From contig JAWUYA010000068.1 of assembly GCA_034111045.1 (NCBI GenBank), positions 1-12,661 on the forward strand: a DNA stretch of 12,661 bases, in the 5' to 3' direction. Below are positions 6,170-12,661 of this stretch, in pieces (within the stretch, counting starts at the first letter, position 1; each line of letters starts with the position of its first letter). The DNA comes from JALJPB01 sp034111045. Lineage in GTDB: Bacteria; Pseudomonadota; Gammaproteobacteria; Enterobacterales; Alteromonadaceae. A model generated the notes under the pieces. It saw only the letters and a program-made list of their open reading frames with translations, did not search any database and was not told the DNA's origin. The position numbers and the translations under genes were made by a program.

Positions 6170-8200
6170 TTAGATGTGTGACGCTAATTCAGCTGCCTGA
6201 CGAATGGCTAATTTTGCATCAAGTTCTACAGCAACATCAGCGCCACCAATGAGATGAGCGCTCACATCAGCGTCAATAAGGGCTTGGTATAAGTCTCTAT
6301 TAGGCTGTTGTCCAGCACAAACAATAATGTTATCAACGTTTAGCATTTGCTCTTTACCATCAATCTCAATTAATAAGCCCTCATCCGTTATCGCTTTATA
6401 ACTGACACCTTTAATCATTTTCACCCCTTTTTTAGCTAATGTCGCCCTATGTATCCAACCCGTAGTTTTACCTAAACCTGCACCTACTTTAGTTGTTTTA
6501 CGTTGTAATAAGGCAATATCCCTAATGGGTTGATGACTATTATTTGTTTTTGATAGCGCCCCCTCATTTTGGAACGTTTTATCAACGCCCCACTCTTCAA
6601 GCCACGCATCGGCATCTGTCGTTAAACTTTTTTCTTCACATAAAAAAGTGGCAACATCAAAACCAATACCACCAGCACCAATAATGGCCACTTTTTGACC
6701 AATAACGTCCTTATCTCTGAGTACTTGTAAGTAGCTTTTTACAATGGGATTATCAATACCCTTTATTGCTAATGCTCTGGGCTTAATACCTGTAGCTAAA
6801 ATAACTTCATCAAAACCTTGTGCAATTAGTTGTTCGGCACTTTGATTGACATTAAGCTCCACTGAAATATCTAATAATTCAATTTGTTTGTTGAAATAAC
6901 GCAGCGTTTCAAAAAATTCTTCTTTACCGGGTATCTGTTTGGCAAAGTTAAATTGGCCACCAATTTCACTCATTCGGTCAAAAATTTTAACTTGGTGACC
7001 ACGTTGTGCGGCATAAACACTAAAAGCCAAACCGGCAGGACCCGCACCAACAACAGCAATAGATTTACGTTGATTGGTTTTATCAAAAGTAAGTTCTGTT
7101 TCATAACAGGCAGCAGGGTTAACTAAACAAGACGCTCTTTTTTGTTGAAACACATGATCCAAACAGGCTTGGTTACAACCAATACAGGTATTAATTTCAT
7201 CACTTTTTTGTGCTGCGGCTTTATTAACAAAATTCTCATCCGCCAGAAATGGTCGAGCCATCGACACCATATCAGCATGGCCATTGGCCAATACTTCTTC
7301 AGCAACCTCTGGTGTATTAATACGGTTAGTGGTGATTAAAGGAATAGATAACTCACTTTTCATTTTTTCAGTTACCCAAGTAAACGCGGCTCTTGGTACC
7401 GAAGTCGAGATGGTAGGCACACGTGCTTCATGCCACCCAATACCGGTATTGATAAGTGTTGCGCCCGCTGCCTCAATGGCTTTACCCATAGTGACAACGT
7501 CTTGCCAACTATTGCCACCCTCAACCAGGTCAATCATCGATAAACGGAAAATAATAATAAATTTTTCACCCACTTTTTTACGAACCGCTTTAACAATTTC
7601 AACCGCTAAGCGCATTCTATTTTCAATAGGCCCACCCCATTCATCATTACGTTTATTAACTTTGACACAACTAAATTGGTTAATCAGATAACCTTCTGAC
7701 CCCATAATCTCAACGCCGTCATAACCGGCTTTAACCGCTAGTTTTGATGAATGAGCAAAGTCTTTAATGGTACTTTTAATTTGTCTAATTGACATTGCAG
7801 ACGGGGTAAAGGGGTTAATAGGCGATTTTATTTTACTCGCCGAGACACTAAAAGGATGGTAAGAATAGCGTCCCGCATGTAGCAGTTGCACGCATATTTT
7901 GGTGTCATATTTATGCACCGCATCGGTGATCATTTTATGCTTATTAACATGCCAAAACTTACTTATCTCAGACCCTAACGGCGCTAATCGACCTCGAGTA
8001 TTCGGACTCATGCCACCGGTGACAATCAAGCCAACCCCACCCTTAGCTCTTGCTTGATAAAATGCCGCAAGTTTTTTAAATCCCTCTTTTTCTTCTTCGA
8101 GCCCGGTATGCATTGAGCCCATTAATGTACGGTTTGCTAACGTGGTAAAACCTAAATCAAGCGGTGCTAATAGGTGTGGGTAAGTTGAGCTATTTTGCAT
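6170..8200 (-). CDS. fadH: 2,4-dienoyl-CoA reductase, NADPH-dependent (FadH)
   Basis: FadH reduces 2,4-dienoyl-CoA to an enoyl-CoA with NADPH, allowing beta-oxidation of unsaturated fatty acids whose double bonds start at even positions. The 676-aa protein aligns with the 672-aa E. coli enzyme over its full length. Residues 1-345 are the Old Yellow Enzyme-like FMN barrel with the proton donor Y171 (MGSEGYLINQF) and H257 (GIGWHEAR). The 4Fe-4S cluster cysteines are C339, C342, C346 and C358 (CIGCNQAC). The FAD/NADPH half follows, with dinucleotide motifs GAGPAG (385-390) and GAGGIG (508-513) and the conserved GLGKTTGWIHR (575-585). The ATG at 8200 fits the family start. It is divergent from the Gre-like gene, and a FadR-like site lies 48-61 bases upstream. 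Marine bacteria rich in polyunsaturated lipids would have an evident use for it; that is inference. Confidence 0.97.
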   Translation of the reverse strand: MQNSSTYPHLLAPLDLGFTTLANRTLMGSMHTGLEEEKEGFKKLAAFYQARAKGGVGLIVTGGMSPNTRGRLAPLGSEISKFWHVNKHKMITDAVHKYDTKICVQLLHAGRYSYHPFSVSASKIKSPINPFTPSAMSIRQIKSTIKDFAHSSKLAVKAGYDGVEIMGSEGYLINQFSCVKVNKRNDEWGGPIENRMRLAVEIVKAVRKKVGEKFIIIFRLSMIDLVEGGNSWQDVVTMGKAIEAAGATLINTGIGWHEARVPTISTSVPRAAFTWVTEKMKSELSIPLITTNRINTPEVAEEVLANGHADMVSMARPFLADENFVNKAAAQKSDEINTCIGCNQACLDHVFQQKRASCLVNPAACYETELTFDKTNQRKSIAVVGAGPAGLAFSVYAAQRGHQVKIFDRMSEIGGQFNFAKQIPGKEEFFETLRYFNKQIELLDISVELNVNQSAEQLIAQGFDEVILATGIKPRALAIKGIDNPIVKSYLQVLRDKDVIGQKVAIIGAGGIGFDVATFLCEEKSLTTDADAWLEEWGVDKTFQNEGALSKTNNSHQPIRDIALLQRKTTKVGAGLGKTTGWIHRATLAKKGVKMIKGVSYKAITDEGLLIEIDGKEQMLNVDNIIVCAGQQPNRDLYQALIDADVSAHLIGGADVAVELDAKLAIRQAAELASHI

Positions 8201-8247
8201 AGTGATACCAATATAAGTGATGAATATAGCTCCTATTATTTAAACAG

Positions 8248-8261
8248 GAGGTCAAACCAGT
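8248..8261. promoter_or_regulatory. Possible FadR-like operator upstream of fadH
   Basis: GAGGTCAAACCAGT resembles the centre of the FadR operator (CTGGTC-N-GACCAG type). Over the full 17-base consensus about 11 of 16 defined positions match, and the right half ACCAGT is intact. On the minus strand TTGACC, overlapping this site, could be the fadH -35. The imperfect match and the unknown presence of FadR keep confidence low. Confidence 0.3.
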
Positions 8262-8364
8262 AAAGATAAAATACGCTGACTTAGCAAAAAACACAAGCTA
8301 TTTTGACAGTGACAAGATTAAATTTATTATGAGTGTTTATGTCTACTTATGATAATATTGAGTA

Positions 8365-8859
8365 ATGAATAAAGCGTTTTTAATATCCAACATTCTGCAG
8401 CACTTAGAGCAAGAACTCGTTCACTGTAAATTAGCAGCAAACACTGCCCATTTAGCCGCAACAGATGACCAGTCGGTTGCCGAAACCCAATATGATACTT
8501 TAGCGATAGAGTCAGCCTATTTGGCTGAAGGGCAGTCGAGACGAATTATTGAATTTGAGTCTGCTATTAATCACCTTAAGCAGTTAGCGGCTCAAGTTAA
8601 AAATAAAGATAATGGAGCAAATAAAGTAATAAAATTAGGCTCTTTGGTACAATTATATAAAGATTCAGCATTGGATAAGTGGTTTTTCCTGGCTCCAGCT
8701 GCAGCGGGATATAAGTGCACCATTGCAGCGAATAATTTTACAGTTATCACCCCACGATCACCTGTTGGCTATGCCTTGTTAAATAAGACAATAGGCGATC
8801 AAGTGGAAGTGATTATCGGCAATAATAAACTGGTAGACGATATTATTGCTGTTTATTAA
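8365..8859 (+). CDS. GreA/GreB-family elongation factor-like protein
   Basis: A 164-residue protein built like GreA/GreB, the factors that enter the RNA polymerase secondary channel. Residues 5-80 form a charged helical hairpin with AETQYDTLAIESAYLAEGQ (39-57), typical of a short Gre-like family known in gammaproteobacteria. Residues 88-150 match the FKBP-like C-terminal domain (LGSLVQL at 91-97, WFFLAPAAAG at 106-115, ITPRSPVGYALLNKTIGDQVEV at 128-149). In canonical GreA an acidic pair at the hairpin tip (D41, E44) drives transcript cleavage. Here the tip reads TDDQSVAE and the pair does not align at that spacing, so cleavage activity is doubtful and the protein may instead compete for the channel. 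That is inference. The ATG at 8365 has only a weak ribosome site (GAG). It is convergent with the MFS gene, 23 bases apart. Confidence 0.75.
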   Translation: MNKAFLISNILQHLEQELVHCKLAANTAHLAATDDQSVAETQYDTLAIESAYLAEGQSRRIIEFESAINHLKQLAAQVKNKDNGANKVIKLGSLVQLYKDSALDKWFFLAPAAAGYKCTIAANNFTVITPRSPVGYALLNKTIGDQVEVIIGNNKLVDDIIAVY

Positions 8860-8882
8860 TAGTTTTAGTGGGTGTTAAAAAC

Positions 8883-10250
8883 TTAAACTGGATTTAATAA
8901 ATTTCTCACCGCTTGCAAATCAACAAGCTTTTCGTCTACCTTCATATAAGCAACAGCCTCTGAATGCATTAACGTTGCTTCTAAAACGCCAGGCATACTA
9001 ATTAACTGCTCGGCAATATCATTCGCTTGTTCTTCTGTAGTAACCGTTGTCGCTAAGCTGTAGCTTTTTGATTTTTTCAACGGTTTCATACCCGCTGCCG
9101 CTAATACCCATAGTAAGCTAAATAACGCCATCACTAAAAATATACTTTTTTCACCGAAGTGACTGGCAATAACACCGCCCAATAAACCACCGGTAAAAGC
9201 ACCTAAAAACTGGCTACTTGAATAAATCCCCATCACACTACCTTTAACACCGGCAGGTGCAATACGGGATAAAATTGACGGCATGGTTGCTTCTAAATAA
9301 TTAAAGGCGGTAAAAAATAAACCGACCGAGAGTATTAAAGACCAAAAGCCCGAGGGCAAAGTCCACATCATTAATAATGATAGCGTTAATAGTGCGACAG
9401 CAAAGGTAAACATTTGTTTTTCAAGTTGCTTTTTAATGGCTATGATCATAAAAGGCACCATAATAAAAAATGAACCTAATAAAACAGGTAAATAAAGTCG
9501 CCAGTGCTGCTCTAACGCTAAGCCATTATCAACAAACTGCTTAGGTAGAGTAATGAAACAAGCGGTAAGCGCCATATGTAGAATAAAAACACCACCGTTC
9601 AAACGGGTTAATTGAGGATGTCTTATTAACTTACTAATTTGGGCTGGTAAAGCGACATTGTCTCCACGTGGGGCTTTGTGAACCGAGTTCGGGACCATAA
9701 ACTGGATCATCACCATAGCAAAAAGGGTTAAAACCGCCGTAAACCAAAATAGGCCACTTAAACCAAATGCCTCAGCAACAATAGGGCCAATAACCAACGC
9801 AATAGTGAACGACAGCCCAATAAACATACCAATGGTTGCCATTACTTTCGGACGTTGCTCTTCGCGACTTAAATCAGCTGCCAAGGCCAAAACTGCGCTA
9901 GCAATTGCCCCCATGCCTTGAATAGACCGACCAATAACCACGCCATAAATACTGTCAGACAGTGCAGCGACAATACTACCAAAACAAAAAATTACTAAGC
10001 CAATAAGAATTATCGGTTTGCGGCCGTATTTATCAGACAAAATACCCATGGGTATTTGTAACAAGGCTTGAGTTAAGCCATAGGCACCAATAGCTAAACC
10101 CAACCAAATAGGGCTATAGCCACTGAGTTCTTCACCGTAAATGGCAAAAACAGGCAAGATCATAAATAGGCCTAGCATACGTAAACCAAACACTGCTGCT
10201 AGTGAAAACGCCGCTCTTTTTTCTATGTTATTTAAACCAGTGGTGCTCAT
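8883..10250 (-). CDS. MFS transporter of the YajR type with C-terminal YAM-like domain
   Basis: A 455-residue major facilitator superfamily protein, predicted as a 12-helix inner-membrane, proton-driven exporter. It aligns with the 454-aa E. coli YajR over its whole length: FGLRMLGLFMILPV (21-34), motif A GILSDKYGRKP (69-79, with D73, R77 and K78), GRSIQGMGAIASAV (107-120), and AFNYLEATMPS with GSVMGIYSSSQFLGA in the C half. The last ~58 residues (398-455) form the small soluble ferredoxin-like YAM domain that marks this subfamily (EQLISMPGVLEATLM, AVAYMKVDE). The substrate is unknown. The ATG at 10250 is chosen from family alignment; no strong ribosome site precedes it. In many gammaproteobacteria a related transporter lies between ssb and uvrA. 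Here it is divergent from uvrA as usual, but ssb is 6.6 kb away. Confidence 0.93.
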   Translation of the reverse strand: MSTTGLNNIEKRAAFSLAAVFGLRMLGLFMILPVFAIYGEELSGYSPIWLGLAIGAYGLTQALLQIPMGILSDKYGRKPIILIGLVIFCFGSIVAALSDSIYGVVIGRSIQGMGAIASAVLALAADLSREEQRPKVMATIGMFIGLSFTIALVIGPIVAEAFGLSGLFWFTAVLTLFAMVMIQFMVPNSVHKAPRGDNVALPAQISKLIRHPQLTRLNGGVFILHMALTACFITLPKQFVDNGLALEQHWRLYLPVLLGSFFIMVPFMIIAIKKQLEKQMFTFAVALLTLSLLMMWTLPSGFWSLILSVGLFFTAFNYLEATMPSILSRIAPAGVKGSVMGIYSSSQFLGAFTGGLLGGVIASHFGEKSIFLVMALFSLLWVLAAAGMKPLKKSKSYSLATTVTTEEQANDIAEQLISMPGVLEATLMHSEAVAYMKVDEKLVDLQAVRNLLNPV

Positions 10251-10269
10251 ATAAAACCGTTCTATATTG

Positions 10270-10297
10270 GTAATAAACTGTATTTTTATACTGTAAA
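10270..10297 (-). promoter_or_regulatory. Candidate sigma-70 promoter of the MFS gene
   Basis: On the minus strand TTTACA (10297-10292) and TATTAC (10275-10270) are separated by 16 bases and lie about 20 bases before the MFS start. The -35 has one mismatch and the -10 two. Two copies of ACTGTA in direct orientation (plus strand 10277-10282 and 10290-10295) fall in and next to this spacer, a place where a repressor could act. The whole box 10276-10295 resembles a LexA site (16 of 20 positions against the E. coli consensus), but the essential CAG of the second half reads CTG. Confidence 0.35.
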
Positions 10298-10300
10298 ATG

Positions 10301-10335
10301 TCAGTTATGCTTAAAACTATCAGTTATGCTTAAAA
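10301..10335. repeat. 16-bp direct repeat between the MFS gene and uvrA
   Basis: TCAGTTATGCTTAAAA occurs at 10301-10316 and again at 10320-10335, a 19-base period with a 3-base spacer. It directly follows the ACTGTA pair. It may be a recent small duplication or a pair of binding sites for a regulator of the divergent genes. The remainder of 10336-10550 shows no gene, only a weak TTAATC/GATTAA inverted repeat at 10414-10433. Confidence 0.7.
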
Positions 10336-10550
10336 AAAAACATCTAAAGCAGCTGACCCTTGCAAGCCAAGAAAAATCCGGTGTATCTTAGCACAGTGCA
10401 GATAACTATTTCATTAATCCTAATCAAGATTAAGTAACTCACTCTTTCTTTATCTCAAAATGAACAATTATGATGAAATATTAATAATTTTTATGCAATA
10501 ATACTCGGTCCAAACTTTGGGTGAATAGTTAAATAAGCGATCAGTAATCA

Positions 10551-12661
10551 ATGAAAAAAATAGAAGTTAGAGGCGCGCGCACGCATAATCTTAAAAACAT
10601 AGATATAGATATTCCTCGTGACAAGTTAGTGGTTATTACCGGGCTCTCTGGTTCAGGCAAGTCATCTTTAGCTTTTGATACTTTATATGCTGAAGGCCAA
10701 CGCCGCTATGTTGAATCTTTATCTGCTTATGCTAGGCAGTTTTTATCACTGATGGAAAAGCCTGATGTTGATCACATTGAAGGTTTGTCACCAGCTATCT
10801 CAATAGAACAAAAATCAACATCGCATAACCCAAGATCAACTGTGGGTACCATTACTGAAATATACGATTATTTACGCTTACTTTACGCCCGCGTGGGTGA
10901 ACCTCGCTGCCCAACTCATCAGCTACCGCTTGCTGCACAAACTGTTTCCCAAATGGTTGATAATGTACTGTCTTTAAAAGAAGGGACGAAAGTGATGCTA
11001 CTTGCACCCATAGTGCAAGACAGAAAAGGTGAGCATGTCAAATTACTTGATAATTTAGCCGCTCAGGGATATATCCGAGCACGCATAGATGGCGATGTTT
11101 GTGATCTGTCAGATCCACCGGCGCTTGAATTACAAAAAAAACACACTATTGAAGTGGTCGTTGATCGGTTAAGAGTGCGTGCCGATATACAATTGCGCCT
11201 ATCTGAATCTTTTGAAACCACACTAGGGTTAACATCTGGTACGGCAACGATTGCCTTTATGGATGAACCCGAAAGGGAAGAGTTATTATTTTCTGCTAAT
11301 TTTGCTTGTTCGCAATGTGGTTACAGTATGCAAGAGTTGGAACCAAGACTCTTTTCATTTAACAACCCCGCAGGCGCTTGTAAAACCTGTGATGGTTTAG
11401 GTATTCAACAATTTTTTGATCCCACTCGTGTCATTTCTAATGCAGAACTCAGTTTATCTGGTGGTGCTGTTCGCGGCTGGGATAAGCGCAATTTTTACTA
11501 CTTTCAAATGTTGCAATCACTTGCCGAACACTTTGGTTTCCCCCTAAATGTTCCCTTTACTGAACTTTCATCAGAGATACAAAAAATAGTCCTTTATGGT
11601 AGCGGAAAAGAAGAGCTCGAATTTAAATACATGAATGACCGCGGTGATGTTGTGATTCGTCGTCACCCATTTGAAGGTATTATCAACAATATGGACAGAC
11701 GTTTTAAAGAAACGGAGTCAAATGCAATACGAGATGAGTTATCAAAATATTTAAATTCGCAGCACTGCCCTGACTGTAATGGTAGTCGATTGCGCCTTGA
11801 AGCACGTAATGTCTTTATTAACGACACCGCCTTACCCCATGTTGCAGAATTGGGTATTGCTGATGCCTTAGCATTCTTTAATAACTTACAGCTGACGGGT
11901 CAAAAAGGTCAAGTTGCCGAAAAAATTCTAAAAGAAATTAAAGACCGATTAGGCTTTTTAGTTAATGTGGGATTGAATTACCTTAATTTATCGCGTGGTG
12001 CAAATACCCTGTCAGGTGGTGAAGCACAACGTATTCGATTGGCGAGTCAAATTGGCGCAGGTTTAGTTGGCGTGATGTACGTACTTGATGAGCCCTCTAT
12101 TGGTTTACATCAGCGTGATAATGAACGATTACTTAAAACCTTAATTCACCTACGTGACTTAGGTAATACCGTGATTGTTGTTGAGCATGATGAAGATGCT
12201 ATTCGACAAGCAGACCACGTAATTGATATTGGCCCTGGTGCCGGTGTCCATGGTGGCGAAATTATTGCAGAAGGTACCATTGAAGACATCCTAAATTGTG
12301 AGCACTCACTAACAGGAAAATATCTTTCAGGTAAAGAGCGCATAGAGATACCTAAAAAACGTGTTCCCTTTGATAAAAATAATGTGGTTAAATTAAAAGG
12401 AGCCAGTGGTAATAATTTAAAAGATGTTGATTTAGTTATCCCAAATGGCTTGATGACTTGTGTCACCGGCGTTTCAGGTTCTGGCAAGTCAACGTTAATC
12501 AATGATACTTTGTATAAATTAGCGCATACCGAATTAAATGGTGCGACGACACAAGAGCCCGCCCCTTATAAAAGTATTACTGGGCTAGAATTACTCGATA
12601 AAGTCATCGATATTGATCAAAGTCCAATCGGTAGAACCCCCAGATCAAATCCAGCAACTTA
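10551..12661 (+). CDS. uvrA: Excinuclease ABC subunit A (UvrA), 3' end outside the window
   Basis: UvrA is the damage-sensing ATPase of nucleotide excision repair; as a dimer it loads UvrB at lesions. The open frame runs uninterrupted from ATG 10551 to the window edge, about 703 of the ~940 residues expected. It begins KKIEVRGARTHNLKNI. Walker A of the first ATPase is at 31-38 (GLSGSGKS, K37). The first zinc module has C253, C256, C277 and C280. The ABC signature LSGGEAQRIRLASQIG starts at 487, Walker B VLDEPS is at 511-516, and the second Walker A is at 640-647 (GVSGSGKS, K646). These numbers equal those of E. coli UvrA, so the sequence is collinear. Missing past the edge are the second zinc finger, the second signature and the second Walker B. 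Ribosome site and promoter are not obvious. It is divergent from the MFS gene across 300 bases. Confidence 0.98.
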   Translation, partial: MKKIEVRGARTHNLKNIDIDIPRDKLVVITGLSGSGKSSLAFDTLYAEGQRRYVESLSAYARQFLSLMEKPDVDHIEGLSPAISIEQKSTSHNPRSTVGTITEIYDYLRLLYARVGEPRCPTHQLPLAAQTVSQMVDNVLSLKEGTKVMLLAPIVQDRKGEHVKLLDNLAAQGYIRARIDGDVCDLSDPPALELQKKHTIEVVVDRLRVRADIQLRLSESFETTLGLTSGTATIAFMDEPEREELLFSANFACSQCGYSMQELEPRLFSFNNPAGACKTCDGLGIQQFFDPTRVISNAELSLSGGAVRGWDKRNFYYFQMLQSLAEHFGFPLNVPFTELSSEIQKIVLYGSGKEELEFKYMNDRGDVVIRRHPFEGIINNMDRRFKETESNAIRDELSKYLNSQHCPDCNGSRLRLEARNVFINDTALPHVAELGIADALAFFNNLQLTGQKGQVAEKILKEIKDRLGFLVNVGLNYLNLSRGANTLSGGEAQRIRLASQIGAGLVGVMYVLDEPSIGLHQRDNERLLKTLIHLRDLGNTVIVVEHDEDAIRQADHVIDIGPGAGVHGGEIIAEGTIEDILNCEHSLTGKYLSGKERIEIPKKRVPFDKNNVVKLKGASGNNLKDVDLVIPNGLMTCVTGVSGSGKSTLINDTLYKLAHTELNGATTQEPAPYKSITGLELLDKVIDIDQSPIGRTPRSNPAT

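Noticed and set aside
6884..7691. Open frames of 60 to 135 codons on both strands inside fadH
   Set aside because: They are shadows of the full-length, fully conserved fadH frame.
8861..8883. AGTTTT/AAAACT inverted repeat between the convergent Gre-like and MFS genes
   Set aside because: Six A-T-rich pairs with no T tract after either arm do not support a terminator call.
2442..10250. The idea that the lipid and envelope genes form a single operon or dedicated system
   Set aside because: Strands alternate (minus, plus, minus, minus, plus, minus) and the two adjacent same-strand genes, fadH and pssA, are 170 bases apart with a hairpin between them.
12146..12502. 118-codon open frame antisense to uvrA
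   Set aside because: It lies opposite conserved UvrA ATPase motifs and has no start signal; a product of uvrA codon bias.

Overview
The window looks like a chromosomal segment of an AT-rich marine gammaproteobacterium, most likely from the Alteromonadales (Colwellia or Thalassotalea type). The SSB, PssA, FadH, YajR-like and UvrA proteins all follow their Escherichia coli counterparts closely in length and motifs. The UvrA zinc-finger cysteines and both Walker lysines even fall at the E. coli residue numbers. No phage, plasmid, CRISPR, rRNA, tRNA or intact insertion sequence is visible. The genus is an inference from protein flavour and base composition.

Layout, left to right. (1) 17-286, minus: start of a lipoprotein with a proline/threonine repeat linker and a PKD-like domain, cut short by a stop near the left edge that looks like a frameshift. 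(2) About 300-1515: 1.2 kb without a convincing gene, containing several perfect inverted repeats clustered at 1135-1235 and a few very small open frames. (3) 1623-2270, minus: ssb with a long glutamine-rich repeated tail and its own terminator. (4) 2442-2831, minus: acyl-CoA thioesterase of the hot-dog fold. (5) 3021-4646, plus: an Omp85/BamA-like outer-membrane barrel. (6) 4659-5999, minus: pssA. (7) 6170-8200, minus: fadH. (8) 8365-8859, plus: a GreA/GreB-related protein. (9) 8883-10250, minus: YajR-type MFS transporter with a C-terminal YAM-like domain. (10) 10551 to the right edge, plus: the first ~703 codons of uvrA.

The outer genes, ssb, the MFS transporter and uvrA, are neighbours in many gammaproteobacteria. 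Here about 6.6 kb separates ssb from the transporter. Most of the genes in between concern lipids or the envelope (thioesterase, outer-membrane barrel, phosphatidylserine synthase, dienoyl-CoA reductase), but their orientations alternate, so they are not one operon. The divergent promoter regions (2832-3020, 8201-8364, 10251-10550) and the convergent ends (4647-4658, 8860-8882) set the transcription units. Most genes are ordinary housekeeping genes. The less ordinary points are the structured gene-free stretch, the small single-POTRA Omp85-like protein, the Gre-like protein, the repeat-expanded SSB tail and the repeats in the yajR-uvrA intergenic region.
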